A stretch of DNA of 64,000 nt from Pontivivens marinum (GTDB taxonomy: Bacteria; Pseudomonadota; Alphaproteobacteria; Rhodobacterales; Rhodobacteraceae), in contig NZ_OCTN01000003.1 of NCBI RefSeq assembly GCF_900231835.1, positions 248,001 to 312,000 on the forward strand, read 5' to 3'. This document shows positions 44,085 through 53,292 of the stretch, one piece after another; positions within the stretch are counted from its first letter, which is position 1; each line of letters starts with the position of its first letter. A program made the translations under genes and the position numbers. The notes beneath the pieces are model-generated. The model saw only the letters and a list, made by a program, of their open reading frames with translations, was not told where the DNA came from and searched no databases.

Positions 44085-44753
44085 TCAGGCCGCGTTGTGC
44101 AGGCGGGGCGTGAACAGCTTGTTATCGCGCATCGCCTTTGCACCGGCCAGCAGGCCAAGGTCCAGAACAGGCTCGATCAGAACCACGCTCATATAGGCCG
44201 CACCAAATGCCAGCACGCTGGCCAGGTTTTCAGCGCCAACGCCCTGACCATAGATCGCCCAGAATGCGACCCATGCAACTGTTCCCGCCTGAAACGACGT
44301 GGACAGCGCCAGAACCTGCTTATAGCTCAGGTCAACATAGGCCGTGTTTGGCGCGATGATCCGGTTCGCAATGGCCTGCAACGCAAATAGCGGCACCAGC
44401 AGCGTGGTTACGTTCATCGCATATTGCGGCAGATCGCTGGGCGCCAGCAGAACACCCTGCAACAGCAACCCCATTGCCAGACCAATCGCAGCAGGTGCCG
44501 CGCCAAGGATCAGGAACAAGCTGGAGCCGAGGATGAAGTGAACCTCGGACACTCCGACCGCGAAATGCGGCAGCAGCTCGAAGAACACGAACACTGCGAC
44601 AGTTGCGATGGCGGCACGCACGATCAGCGCGACAGGGCCGCTTTCAAGCAGTGTGTTCCATGTCAGCTTTGCCGCATAAACGGATGCGCCCGCCGCGGTT
44701 GCGTAGCTCAACCCGATCTTTGCGCCATCCACGAGGCCTGGTTCGATATGCAT
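44085..44753 (-). CDS. cbiM: CbiM-like ECF cobalt transport permease
   Basis: Resembles the substrate-binding membrane subunit of ECF cobalt transporters. It begins MHIEPG, with His2, a cobalt ligand in CbiM/NikM after Met removal. About six hydrophobic segments follow, with GVSEVHFILGSSLFLILGAAPAAIGLAMGLLLQ holding the conserved His near residue 72. It has 222 residues. It is the first gene after riboswitch 1. CbiN, CbiQ and CbiO are not in the window. Cobalt as substrate is supported by the riboswitch and neighbours. Confidence 0.85.
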   Translation of the reverse strand: MHIEPGLVDGAKIGLSYATAAGASVYAAKLTWNTLLESGPVALIVRAAIATVAVFVFFELLPHFAVGVSEVHFILGSSLFLILGAAPAAIGLAMGLLLQGVLLAPSDLPQYAMNVTTLLVPLFALQAIANRIIAPNTAYVDLSYKQVLALSTSFQAGTVAWVAFWAIYGQGVGAENLASVLAFGAAYMSVVLIEPVLDLGLLAGAKAMRDNKLFTPRLHNAA

Positions 44754-44849
44754 CGTTAAATTCCTTATATGACCGTCTCACCCGACGGCGTTTGGTGCAG
44801 GGCCATGGCCCGATTTTGTACCCCCTCGGTTCGCCTTGCGAAGGGGATG

Positions 44850-45030
44850 ACGGTAGGTCTCCTGACTTGCGGGTCATCACCTGTCTGAACCTTCCCAGCC
44901 GAGTGTGGCCAGTGGCATATACAAACAGATTCTCCGCCTACAGTTGCGGGGGCAGTCCCGGCATTAGCGTGATATGATCACGCCGCACCGTGTTCCCTTT
45001 TGATCCAAACGACAGGGTGTCGTGCGGAAC
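44850..45030 (-). promoter_or_regulatory. cobalamin riboswitch 1
   Basis: On the minus strand the order is GGGAACACGGTG, CTGCCCCCGCAACTGTA, the B12 box TGCCACTG, GGGAAGG, then AGTCAGGAGACC: all core blocks of the adenosylcobalamin riboswitch. An extra hairpin CGACA-N3-TGTCG (45009-45021) lies at its 5' end. Downstream, a hairpin CCGTC-N6-GACGG (about 44773-44788) close to the cbiM ribosome site AAGGA is the likely expression platform, which would sequester translation when B12 binds. A GGGCCATGGCCC palindrome (44800-44811) is also there. It controls cbiM-cobF-cobO and fills the 312-base gap. Confidence 0.93.
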
Positions 45031-45065
45031 CGTCCGTTTCAGTTGCCACGCGAAAAAGCCGCGTG

Positions 45066-45791
45066 TCAATCATCGCCTTCGGCCAAGGCACCGAATAGGA
45101 TCAGCGCAGGCGTTGTGCTTTTGGTAGACTCCAGATGCTCGGCCAATTCGGCGACGCTCATCCGCGTAACGCTTTGATCTGGCGTGCTGACAGCATGCGC
45201 CAGCAGGGCGGGCGTATCGGCAGGCAAGCCCGCCGTAATCATCTGACGTGCCATTTTGGGCCACGTCCCCTTGCCCATATAAACGACGGTGGTAGCCTTC
45301 GGATCAGCAATAGCCGCCATGTTGATATCATCGGGCAAGGCCCCCGCAACATCATGGCCGGTGATGAATTGCACGCGCCGCGCAACCAACCGGCGGGTCA
45401 GCGGAATACCAATGGCCGCCGCCGCCGCGGATGCAGATGTGACGCCGGGAATAATCTCATAGGGAATGCCCGCCGCGCGCAGGGCGGTCAGTTCTTCCTC
45501 CAGCCGCCCGAAAATGCCCGCATCGCCGGATTTCAGGCGCACGACATGCTGGCCTACCTTGGCATAATCCACCAATAGGCGGCTGACATGATCCTGCGAG
45601 GGCGATTTGCGCCCTGCGCGCTTGCCCACGCCCACCAGATCGGCATCCTTTCGTGCATGCTCTAGAATCGGACCGGCGGACAGATCATCGAACAGCACCG
45701 CGTCCGCCTTACCCAGCCGGTCCACTGCCTTTAACGTCAGCAGCTCCGGATCACCGGGGCCGGACGATACGAAACTGACAAAGCCGTTCAT
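45066..45791 (-). CDS. cobA: uroporphyrinogen-III C-methyltransferase
   Basis: Methylates C2 and C7 to give precorrin-2, entry to cobalamin and siroheme. The SUMT motifs are SSGPGDPELLTLKAV (about 9-23), VGKRAGRKSPSQ (about 53-64), RLKSGDAGIFGRLEEE (about 84-99) and VVYMGKGTW. It has 241 residues and no CysG dehydrogenase domain. It is the last gene of the long cob operon, overlapping cobB by four bases. Confidence 0.94.
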   Translation of the reverse strand: MNGFVSFVSSGPGDPELLTLKAVDRLGKADAVLFDDLSAGPILEHARKDADLVGVGKRAGRKSPSQDHVSRLLVDYAKVGQHVVRLKSGDAGIFGRLEEELTALRAAGIPYEIIPGVTSASAAAAAIGIPLTRRLVARRVQFITGHDVAGALPDDINMAAIADPKATTVVYMGKGTWPKMARQMITAGLPADTPALLAHAVSTPDQSVTRMSVAELAEHLESTKSTTPALILFGALAEGDD

Positions 45792-47086
45792 GCTGTCTCC
45801 GCGGCGATCAGATGGAAAAACGTCCCCGAGGCATGCCCCCGCTGCGATCCCGTTTCCGGCACCGCCTGCCCGTTCGCATCCGTCACATCGGCAAGCGGAG
45901 CGTCGGGCTGCTCCAGAATTGACGAGTAATGGAACTCATGCCCGCGCAGTTTTTGCCCGTTTGGCAAGGTCGCCATGCGATAGCCCAGATGCATTTTGCG
46001 CTTCTGGTACGAGGTGACGAGGCCGAGCAACCCAGCCATTTCATGACGCACACCGTCCTTATCGATCAGGGCCTGCCCCATCGCCATATAGCCACCGCAT
46101 TCCCCATGCACCGGCTTCGTTTGCGCGAAATCACGCAATCCACTCAGATAGGTTTTCGCGGCGGCAATCGTGCCTGCATGCAGTTCGGGATAACCACCGG
46201 GCAACCAGACGACATCGGCACTAGCATCCGGCGCCTGATCGGCCAAGGGCGAGAACGGCAGGATTTCCGCCCCGGCGGCGCGCCATCCCTCCATAATATG
46301 CGGATAAACGAAGGAAAATGCAGCATCCTGTGCCAGCGCAATACGCTGCCCCGGCGGAACAACGGTTGGCATCGGCGCAGCATCAGCACTGACAACACTA
46401 CCCGCCGCCGCACGCAGCGCATCCAGATCGACATTATCGCGCACGAATTGCGCGGCATCGTCCAGCAACGTGTCGATCCCCTCATGCTCCAACGCTTGGA
46501 CAAGGCCAAGGTGACGCTCGGGCATCTCCGTACTCTTGTTGCGGGGCAGCGATCCGAACACGGTGATGCCGGCCGCCTGCATGCCGTCGCGGATCAGGCG
46601 TTCATGCCGCGGGCTGGCCACGCGGTTCAGAACCACACCGGCAAAGGGCATGTCGGGGCGCAGGCTGCGAAAGCCCAAAGCCGTTGCCGCCGCCGATTGC
46701 GCCTGACCTGAAACGTCGATGACCAGAACGACCGGCCAGCCGTTGCGCTGCGCCATATCCGCGCTGGCGCCCGTGCCGGTGCGCCCATTATGCGGCACCC
46801 CATCGAACAGGCCCATGGACCCCTCGGCCAGCACCAGATCGGCCCCTTGCGCACGCGCGCTCAACCCGTTCAGCAGCGGCGCATCCATCGACCATGTGTC
46901 GAGGTTATAGGAGGGCCGCCCCGACGCCGCGTGGTGAAAGGCGGGATCGATGTAATCCGGCCCGCTCTTGAACGCCTGCACCGTCAGCCCCGCATCGCGA
47001 TAGGCGCGCAGCAGCCCCAACATCAACGTCGTCTTGCCCGTGCCCGATGCAGGGGCGGAGATCATCAAACCCGGTGCAACACTCAT
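45788..47086 (-). CDS. cobB: cobyrinic acid a,c-diamide synthase
   Basis: ATP- and glutamine-dependent amidation of the corrin a and c carboxylates. An N-terminal dethiobiotin-synthetase-like domain with [16 protein letters not shown] (about 10-25) precedes a class I glutaminase with [13 protein letters not shown] and the nucleophile Cys in [16 protein letters not shown] (about 325-340). It has 432 residues. Hydrogenobyrinic acid is the substrate in the aerobic pathway. Confidence 0.95.
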   Translation of the reverse strand: MSVAPGLMISAPASGTGKTTLMLGLLRAYRDAGLTVQAFKSGPDYIDPAFHHAASGRPSYNLDTWSMDAPLLNGLSARAQGADLVLAEGSMGLFDGVPHNGRTGTGASADMAQRNGWPVVLVIDVSGQAQSAAATALGFRSLRPDMPFAGVVLNRVASPRHERLIRDGMQAAGITVFGSLPRNKSTEMPERHLGLVQALEHEGIDTLLDDAAQFVRDNVDLDALRAAAGSVVSADAAPMPTVVPPGQRIALAQDAAFSFVYPHIMEGWRAAGAEILPFSPLADQAPDASADVVWLPGGYPELHAGTIAAAKTYLSGLRDFAQTKPVHGECGGYMAMGQALIDKDGVRHEMAGLLGLVTSYQKRKMHLGYRMATLPNGQKLRGHEFHYSSILEQPDAPLADVTDANGQAVPETGSQRGHASGTFFHLIAAETA

Positions 47087-47868
47087 TCCGAACCCTCCGG
47101 GAAGCGTGGCTCTGTCCCGACCGGGCGAAAACGGCGGTCGTAATCACCGGCATAGAGCTGGCTTTCATCGAACCCCTCCGCAGCCAAGGCAGGCCCGACG
47201 AGGATCAACGCAGTACGCGCCATTTCCTCACCCACCGATGCCTGCAATGTGCCCAGAGTCGCCCGCACGATCCGCTGATCGGGCCATGTGGCACGCCATA
47301 CCACGGCCACAGGGCAATCCGCGCCATATTCCGGCGTTAGCTCCTCCACCACACGTTCCAACACATGCACGGACAGATGGATGGCCAGGGTCGCGCCCGT
47401 CTTGGCAAAATTCGCCAGCGTCTCTCCCTCGGGCATGGCACTGGCCCGACCAGATGTTCGCGTCAGAACAACCGATTGCGCCACACCGGGCAGTGTAAGC
47501 TCATTTTCCAACACGGCGGCGGCGGCGGAAAAGGCCGGAACCCCCGGCGTCACGTCATAGGGAATGCCAAGGGCACGCAGGCGGCGCAATTGCTCACCCA
47601 TCGCAGACCAGATCGACAGATCGCCGGAATGCAACCGCACCACGTCCAGGCCGCGCGCATGGGCCGAGGCGATCACCTCCATGATCCCGTCCAGCGACAT
47701 TGGCGCGGTGTTCACAATCTCCGCCCCGTCAGGGCAATGTTCTAGCAATGCGGTCGGCACCAGCGATCCGGCATATAGGCACACCGGACAGGCCGCGATC
47801 AGGTCGCGCCCGCGCAATGTAATCAAATCAGCCGCACCCGGCCCTGCGCCCACGAAATGTACCGTCAT
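47083..47868 (-). CDS. cobM: precorrin-4 C11-methyltransferase
   Basis: A SAM-dependent methylase: [18 protein letters not shown] (about 3-20), the CobM-type [33 protein letters not shown] and [16 protein letters not shown]. It has 261 residues. It joins cobB and cobE by four-base overlaps. The enzyme methylates C11 to give precorrin-5. Confidence 0.95.
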   Translation of the reverse strand: MTVHFVGAGPGAADLITLRGRDLIAACPVCLYAGSLVPTALLEHCPDGAEIVNTAPMSLDGIMEVIASAHARGLDVVRLHSGDLSIWSAMGEQLRRLRALGIPYDVTPGVPAFSAAAAVLENELTLPGVAQSVVLTRTSGRASAMPEGETLANFAKTGATLAIHLSVHVLERVVEELTPEYGADCPVAVVWRATWPDQRIVRATLGTLQASVGEEMARTALILVGPALAAEGFDESQLYAGDYDRRFRPVGTEPRFPEGSE

Positions 47869-48209
47869 AAATCCTGTCCTTCTGCGATGGCGGCAGTTGC
47901 CATACCATCCGATGATATGCGTCGGGTTACTAGCAGCCGCGCGTCGGGTCCAGCCGCGACCAGCGCTGCTGCCTCGGCCAATGATCCGGTGCCTAGCTGC
48001 GCGAAAACCCGTTCTGAATGGCTGGGTGTTTGCATTGCGGCGATTTCCACGTCCGAAACCCCGATGACTGGCCAGCCCAGATCAAATGCGCGCAGAGCGT
48101 CCGCCTTACGCTGTAATGTTGCCAAGGCATCCACCTGCGCACCACCCAGCGCATCACAAATTGCAGCCGCCCCTGCCGAGCCGCGAAATCCGATGCCTGC
48201 GACCCTCAT
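47865..48209 (-). CDS. cobE: cobalamin biosynthesis protein CobE
   Basis: A small (114-residue) CobE/CbiG C-terminal-like protein; its precise step in the aerobic pathway is not settled. It begins [20 protein letters not shown], then [13 protein letters not shown] and [23 protein letters not shown], which match the family. The start at 48209 overlaps the cobL stop (ATGA); a longer frame reaching 48650 is only a shadow of cobL. Confidence 0.9.
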   Translation of the reverse strand: MRVAGIGFRGSAGAAAICDALGGAQVDALATLQRKADALRAFDLGWPVIGVSDVEIAAMQTPSHSERVFAQLGTGSLAEAAALVAAGPDARLLVTRRISSDGMATAAIAEGQDL

Positions 48210-49387
48210 CGCGTCACGCTCCACTGCGTGACGGGGCGGGCCGCGCACCAACCACGCATCCGGCCTAGTGGTTCCGCCTCGGCAATCGAAACCTGTATCA
48301 AGCGTCCACCGTGGCGGGCGTGCCATATGGCTAACAGGGCCTCGGTCTCCAGCGTGACACCGTTCATCACCAGCCGCGCACCGGCGGGCATAGCGTCCCA
48401 AACGGCGGTCAGCATACCCTCGGTCGCGCCACCGCCGATAAACACTGCATCGGGCGGTGGCAAAGCAGACAGCCCCTCCGGCACCCGCGCTGTCGTGACC
48501 GATATCCGGTGATCCAGCCCGAATTGCGCGGCATTCGTGACGACATTCGCCGCTCGATCCGCTCGTACCTCCAGCGCAGAGGATGTTGCGCCCCGCGCGG
48601 CCAAGCACCACTCCACACTGATGGAGCCTGAACCCGCGCCCAGATCCCACAAATGCTCACCCGCACGCGGGGCCAGCGCCGATAGCGTCAGCGCCCGCAC
48701 GGGTTGCTTGGTGATCTGCCCGTCGTTGGCAAACAAATCATCGGGCAGGCCACTGGCCCCTGACAGCCCGCACCCTGCAACCTTCAGCGCGACGGCCACC
48801 GGCGCGCTGATATCGGTCAAATCAAACGCATCCGCACGGCAGGATCGCAGCTGCTGCCGTGGACCGCCCATCGCCTGCGCCACGGTCAACTGCGATGCCC
48901 CGAATCCGGCCTCGCACAAATACTCGGCCAACTCCGCCGGTGCCGCACCATCGCGCATCGTACAGATCAGTCGTGCACCGTTCTGAACTACAGGGCGCAA
49001 TCGGGTCAGCGGGGCCGCGTGCAGGCCGACGCACTGCACCCCCTCCATCCGCCAGCCCAGCGCCCCCGCGACCAGCGCAAAGGTGGACGGCGCCGGATGC
49101 ACAACCCATGCGCCGCGTGGCAAAGCCTCCGCCAGCATGGACCCCGCGCCAAACCAGAACGGATCGCCCGAGGCCAGAACCACCACGCGCCCCTGTGCAT
49201 CCAGTACCGGTGCAATGGAAAACGGCACCGGCCACGGCGCCCCCCGTTCACCAGCACCCACCAATTCCAGATGTCGCGGCCCGCCAAATATGATATCCGC
49301 ATCGGCAATCGCGCGGCGGCTGGCGGTGCTCAACCCGTCCATGCTATCCTCGCCCAAACCGATTATCGTGACCCAAGGATCAGACAT
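48206..49387 (-). CDS. cobL: precorrin-6Y C5,15-methyltransferase (decarboxylating)
   Basis: A two-domain enzyme that methylates C5 and C15 and decarboxylates the C12 acetate. The N-terminal domain (about 1-200) is the tetrapyrrole methylase (VTIIGLGEDSMDGLS, FGGPRHLELVG, VVVLASGDPFWFGAGSML). The C-terminal CbiT-like domain begins near residue 215 with LSALAPRAGEHLWDLGAGSGSISVEW. It has 393 residues from ATG 49387; a longer frame to 49423 is possible. Its start codon shares CATG with the cobK start on the other strand. Confidence 0.94.
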   Translation of the reverse strand: MSDPWVTIIGLGEDSMDGLSTASRRAIADADIIFGGPRHLELVGAGERGAPWPVPFSIAPVLDAQGRVVVLASGDPFWFGAGSMLAEALPRGAWVVHPAPSTFALVAGALGWRMEGVQCVGLHAAPLTRLRPVVQNGARLICTMRDGAAPAELAEYLCEAGFGASQLTVAQAMGGPRQQLRSCRADAFDLTDISAPVAVALKVAGCGLSGASGLPDDLFANDGQITKQPVRALTLSALAPRAGEHLWDLGAGSGSISVEWCLAARGATSSALEVRADRAANVVTNAAQFGLDHRISVTTARVPEGLSALPPPDAVFIGGGATEGMLTAVWDAMPAGARLVMNGVTLETEALLAIWHARHGGRLIQVSIAEAEPLGRMRGWCAARPVTQWSVTR

Positions 49388-50108
49388 GCGCGTTCTCCTG
49401 CTCGGCGGCACGACCGAGGCCAACCAGATGGCCCATGCCCTGCACGCGGCAGGGATCGACGCGATCTATTCCTATGCCGGCCGCACGCGCAGCCCCGTTG
49501 CCCAACCGATCCCCACCCGTAGCGGCGGGTTCGGCGGCATTGATGGCCTGCGCACTTACCTGCACGCCGAACAGACCACCCATGTCATCGACGCGACCCA
49601 TCCGTTTGCTGCGGGGATGAGCGCGAATGCCGTCGTCGCCTGCGATATCCCGCTGTGCGCGCTGGAACGCGCCCCATGGGCCGTGCAGGAAAACTGGACC
49701 ACCGTTCCCGATATTGAGGCCGCCGCCCATGCCCTGCCCGATATACCGACCAACATCTTCCTCGCCATTGGCAAGCAACATATCGGCCTGTTCACCGATG
49801 CGCGGCACCACTACCTGCTGCGCCTCGTGGACCCGCCCAGCGCGCTGCAAGCCAACGCGACGGCAATCATTGCCAAGGGTCCGTTTCACTACGAGTCCGA
49901 CCTGACCCTGCTGCGCGACCATAAAATCGAGCTGATCGTATCGAAAAATTCCGGCAGTGACGGCGCGCGGGCCAAGCTGGACGCGGCGCGCACGCTCGAC
50001 CTGCCGGTCATCATGATCGACCGCCCCCATATCCCGGCGCGCACCGCATTCGCCACCGTGGACGAGGTGATGCGCTGGCTGTCTCATTCCGCGGACCGCG
50101 GCGTGTAA
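49386..50108 (+). CDS. cobK: precorrin-6A reductase (opposite strand within the cob operon)
   Basis: NADPH-dependent reduction of precorrin-6A to precorrin-6B. The start MRVLLLGGTTEANQMAHALH is the family start; THVIDATHPFAAGMSANAV (about 62-80) and IIAKGPFHYESDLTLL with ELIVSKNSGSDGARAKLDAA match CobK. It has 240 residues. It is the only cob gene here on +. Its ATG overlaps the cobL ATG, and its last 25 bases overlap the end of cobJ, so its promoter must lie inside cobL. Confidence 0.94.
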   Translation: MRVLLLGGTTEANQMAHALHAAGIDAIYSYAGRTRSPVAQPIPTRSGGFGGIDGLRTYLHAEQTTHVIDATHPFAAGMSANAVVACDIPLCALERAPWAVQENWTTVPDIEAAAHALPDIPTNIFLAIGKQHIGLFTDARHHYLLRLVDPPSALQANATAIIAKGPFHYESDLTLLRDHKIELIVSKNSGSDGARAKLDAARTLDLPVIMIDRPHIPARTAFATVDEVMRWLSHSADRGV

Positions 50109-50824
50109 ACGAACCCGCCAACGCGACGCGTATCGCGATTGCCCACGATCACAACGGTGCGCATATCCGCCATTTCCGGCGTCGCCTCGTCCAGGGAAAC
50201 CGTCACGATCCGCTCCTCATCCGTGCTGACCGCGCGGGCAAAGGAGATCAGCGTCTGCCCCCCACATTCCTCACGCAAAATCTCCAGCGCACGCCCGAAC
50301 TGATGCGGGCGGCTTTTGGAGCGCGGATTATAGAACGCCATCGCAAACCCCGCACCGCCAGCGGCGCGCAAACGTGTCTCGATCAGCTGCCACGGTTTCA
50401 GATTATCCGACAGGTTGATCGCGCAAAAATCATGGCCCAGTGGCGCACCAATCCGCGCCGCCGCCGCCAGCATTGCGGTAATGCCGGGCAGCACCTGAAT
50501 ATCCAGCGCTAGCCAGTCCGCAGGTCCGGCTTCCAATGCCTCGAACAAGGCCGACGCCATGGCAAACACCCCCGGATCGCCCGAGGAGACAACGACCACC
50601 CGCTGCCCCGCTGCCGCCATTTGCAGCGCATGGGCTGCGCGGTCCAGTTCAACCCGATTGTCACTCTCATGTAGGGTCAAGCCATCACGCGGCGCGATCC
50701 GGCGGACATAGGGGATATAGCCGACAATATCTGTCGCCTCGACCAGCACGTCCTGAACCTGCGCCGTCACCAACGCCTGATCCCCCGGCCCCAGGCCGAC
50801 AATCTTGACCCAACCCTTGCTCAT
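50084..50824 (-). CDS. cobJ: precorrin-3B C17-methyltransferase
   Basis: Methylates C17 with ring contraction. Seen: KIVGLGPGDQALVTAQV (about 7-23), DIVGYIPYVRRI, VVSSGDPGVFAMASALFE and the CobJ-type AFYNPRSKSRPHQFGRAL. It has 246 residues. It overlaps cobI by four bases; the mRNA must then pass the antisense cobK region before reaching cobL. Confidence 0.95.
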   Translation of the reverse strand: MSKGWVKIVGLGPGDQALVTAQVQDVLVEATDIVGYIPYVRRIAPRDGLTLHESDNRVELDRAAHALQMAAAGQRVVVVSSGDPGVFAMASALFEALEAGPADWLALDIQVLPGITAMLAAAARIGAPLGHDFCAINLSDNLKPWQLIETRLRAAGGAGFAMAFYNPRSKSRPHQFGRALEILREECGGQTLISFARAVSTDEERIVTVSLDEATPEMADMRTVVIVGNRDTRRVGGFVYTPRSAE

Positions 50825-51537
50825 GGCCTGCGCCCCTGACCATGCACGACGACAATGGCGAAATAGGGAACCTCACCATCGAAATCGGCCAGTTTCATGA
50901 CCTTTTGCGTTGGCATAGTGCCCCGCTCAATCAGCCAAGCGCGGTCCAGTTTACCCGCTGCTTCCAGCGCACGGCGCACACGGGGCAGATTGCGCCCGAT
51001 TTTCATAAAGACGAGCGCATCGGAATCTGCGGCACGCTTGGCCAGTTCCTCCTCTGGCAAAGTGGCCATCAGCACCGTCAGAACATCATCACCCCATGTG
51101 ATCGGCTGATCCGTGGCGGTCCAGCAGCCGGACATGCCGGTGATGCCGGGCACAATCTCAACCTCAACCCGCCCTTGCAAGCGTGAGTGTAGATGCATGA
51201 ACGAGCCGTAAAAGAACGGATCCCCCTCACATAACACAACCACATCGCTGTCCTGCGCGACCGCCGCCAGCCGGTCGGCCCATGCATCGTAAAATTCAGC
51301 CAGCGCCGCCTTATATTCCACGCTGCCGAAATGCAGTTCGGTGGTGACGGGATATTCCATCGGATATTCCGTCACATCCTGCGCCAACATCCCCTCAACG
51401 ATCTGACGCGCCTGACCGGCCCGCCCTGCCTTGCGGAAATAGGCCACATGCGCCGCGCCGCGGATCGCACGGTCCGACCGGACGCTCATCAAATCAGGAT
51501 CACCGGGGCCGAGGCCCGTGCAAATCACCTTGCCCAT
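50821..51537 (-). CDS. cobI: precorrin-2 C20-methyltransferase
   Basis: First committed methylation toward cobalamin. The family motifs are CTGLGPGDPDLMSVRSDRAI (about 6-25), VVLCEGDPFFYGSFMHLHSR (about 100-119) and VPGITGMSGCW. It has 238 residues. It follows cobH by four bases. Confidence 0.95.
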   Translation of the reverse strand: MGKVICTGLGPGDPDLMSVRSDRAIRGAAHVAYFRKAGRAGQARQIVEGMLAQDVTEYPMEYPVTTELHFGSVEYKAALAEFYDAWADRLAAVAQDSDVVVLCEGDPFFYGSFMHLHSRLQGRVEVEIVPGITGMSGCWTATDQPITWGDDVLTVLMATLPEEELAKRAADSDALVFMKIGRNLPRVRRALEAAGKLDRAWLIERGTMPTQKVMKLADFDGEVPYFAIVVVHGQGRRP

Positions 51538-51541
51538 GCGT

Positions 51542-52171
51542 TTACTCCTTACGGCTGGCCAGCGCGTTAATCGCCGCCACCGTTATTGCAGACCCACCCA
51601 GACGGCCCATGACGGCAACGCTGGGCACGGGGGCGGCGGCCATCAGCGCCGCCTTGGATTCCATCGCGCCGACAAAGCCGACAGGGCAGCCGATAATCGC
51701 CGCAGGGCGCGGGCAATCAGGGTCCTCCAGCATGTTCAACAGGTGGAACAAGGCCGTCGGCGCATTGCCAATCGCCACCAGCGCACCGGCCAAATGAGGA
51801 CGCCACAGCTCCAGCGCGGCGGCGGATCGTGTATTGCCCATTTCCTTGGCCATATCAGGGACACGCGGGTCGCGCAGGGTACAGATCACCTCGTTATTCG
51901 CGGGTAGGCGTGTGCGGGTCACGCCCTCACTCACCATATGCGCATCGCACAGAATGGGGGCGCCTGCCTCCAGTGCTGCACGGGCAACCACCGGCATATT
52001 GCCAGCGAAGGCGACGTGCTCCTCCAGCCCGACCATACCGGCGGCGTGGATCATGCGCACGGCCACGACCTCCTCCTCGGGCGTGAAACGGGCAAGGTTC
52101 GCCTCGCGCCGGATCGTGGCAAAGGATTCCAGATAGATGGCCGCGCCATCGGTCACATAAGTATGGGGCAT
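51542..52171 (-). CDS. cobH: precorrin-8X methylmutase
   Basis: Moves the C11 methyl to C12, giving hydrogenobyrinate. The start MPHTYVTDGAAIYLESFATI is the family start; GMVGLEEHVAFAGNMP holds the catalytic His (near residue 52 region), followed by GAPILCDAHMVSEGV, and IGCPVGFVGAMESKAAL. It has 209 residues. A longer frame to 52429 belongs to the cobG shadow and is rejected. Confidence 0.95.
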   Translation of the reverse strand: MPHTYVTDGAAIYLESFATIRREANLARFTPEEEVVAVRMIHAAGMVGLEEHVAFAGNMPVVARAALEAGAPILCDAHMVSEGVTRTRLPANNEVICTLRDPRVPDMAKEMGNTRSAAALELWRPHLAGALVAIGNAPTALFHLLNMLEDPDCPRPAAIIGCPVGFVGAMESKAALMAAAPVPSVAVMGRLGGSAITVAAINALASRKE

Positions 52172-52173
52172 GG

Positions 52174-53292
52174 TCAGCTTTCGAATAAATCTTTGGGCGC
52201 GACGCTCAGCGCACGCGGGTCGATACCTGATCGCACTGGCGCATCGCCAGCACAACCGTTTCGGATCAGGGCAAAGCGTCCATCCGCCTGCCCCGTCAAC
52301 GTAAATTCCTGCGCGCGCGGATGGGCGCATCCCTTGGCACAGCCGGAAACATGCAGGCCAGAACCGGCGGGTAATTCCCCCGCCAACGCCCGCGCCACAT
52401 CCCGCGTTGTCACCAAGCCCTGCGCGCAATCGGGCGCACCGGGGCAGGCAGAAACCCGCAAAACCGGATCATCGGGGCGCAACATGTCGGGATGGTTCGG
52501 CACAACGCCCCCTTCAACCAACAACATCCGCCACGGGGTCAGGCGCACCGCGCCCAACCGCGCCAGAACCTGCGCATGCACACGCCCAAAGGCGAAACCG
52601 ACCAAGCCGGTGGTCTCAGGCGCGCCCTGCGGCAACGCCTCAGTTCCGCTGAAACGTTGCGGCAAATCAACGGTGCGCAAATGCCGCGCCATCCGTTTTT
52701 CGGGACTGCCCTGAAACCACCGCGCCATGTCCAGTGCGACGGCAACGGCATTCTCAACCGTTACGGCACATCCCTGCGCCGCGCCATCGGCACGGCAGAT
52801 CAGGCCATCACGGCCCCGCTCAATGCGAATATCTGCGGAAATATCGGTCAGCATCGGCGCGTCACCGCAATCCACGGCAAAGCCGAATTTACCGGGCAGC
52901 GCTAAATCCTGCGCCCCGACCAGCGCCGCCTGCAACGCCGTGGCAATCCGGTGCGTGTCGTCACCTTCGCGCCAAAACGGGGCCACCACCAGATTGCGTC
53001 GCGCCTCTGCCGCTGCATCCACATCCAGCAGCCCCAGATCGCGCAAACCGTCCTGCAAATCGTCCAGCGCCGCCTGCGAAACGCCACGCATCTGCAAATT
53101 CGCCCGTGCAGACAGGTCAATCAGCCCGCTGCCAAATTGCGAGGATAGCGCCGCAACGCCTGCCACCTGCCGCGCGCTCAACCGGCCCAAGGGCGGGCGC
53201 ACCCGCACCAAATACCCGTCACCGGACATCATCGGGCGCAGCGCACCGGGGCACCATCCCTTGATTTCGGGGCCCTTTACCTCGGGCCTCAT
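52174..53292 (-). CDS. cobG: precorrin-3B synthase (oxygen-dependent)
   Basis: An iron-sulfur monooxygenase that makes the C20 hydroxy-lactone, diagnostic of the aerobic pathway. It resembles half of sulfite/nitrite reductases: SARANLQMRGV, and cluster cysteines in SACPGAPDC and SGCAKGCAHP near the C-terminus. The ATG at 53292 overlaps the cobN stop (ATGA), giving 372 residues. Confidence 0.94.
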   Translation of the reverse strand: MRPEVKGPEIKGWCPGALRPMMSGDGYLVRVRPPLGRLSARQVAGVAALSSQFGSGLIDLSARANLQMRGVSQAALDDLQDGLRDLGLLDVDAAAEARRNLVVAPFWREGDDTHRIATALQAALVGAQDLALPGKFGFAVDCGDAPMLTDISADIRIERGRDGLICRADGAAQGCAVTVENAVAVALDMARWFQGSPEKRMARHLRTVDLPQRFSGTEALPQGAPETTGLVGFAFGRVHAQVLARLGAVRLTPWRMLLVEGGVVPNHPDMLRPDDPVLRVSACPGAPDCAQGLVTTRDVARALAGELPAGSGLHVSGCAKGCAHPRAQEFTLTGQADGRFALIRNGCAGDAPVRSGIDPRALSVAPKDLFES

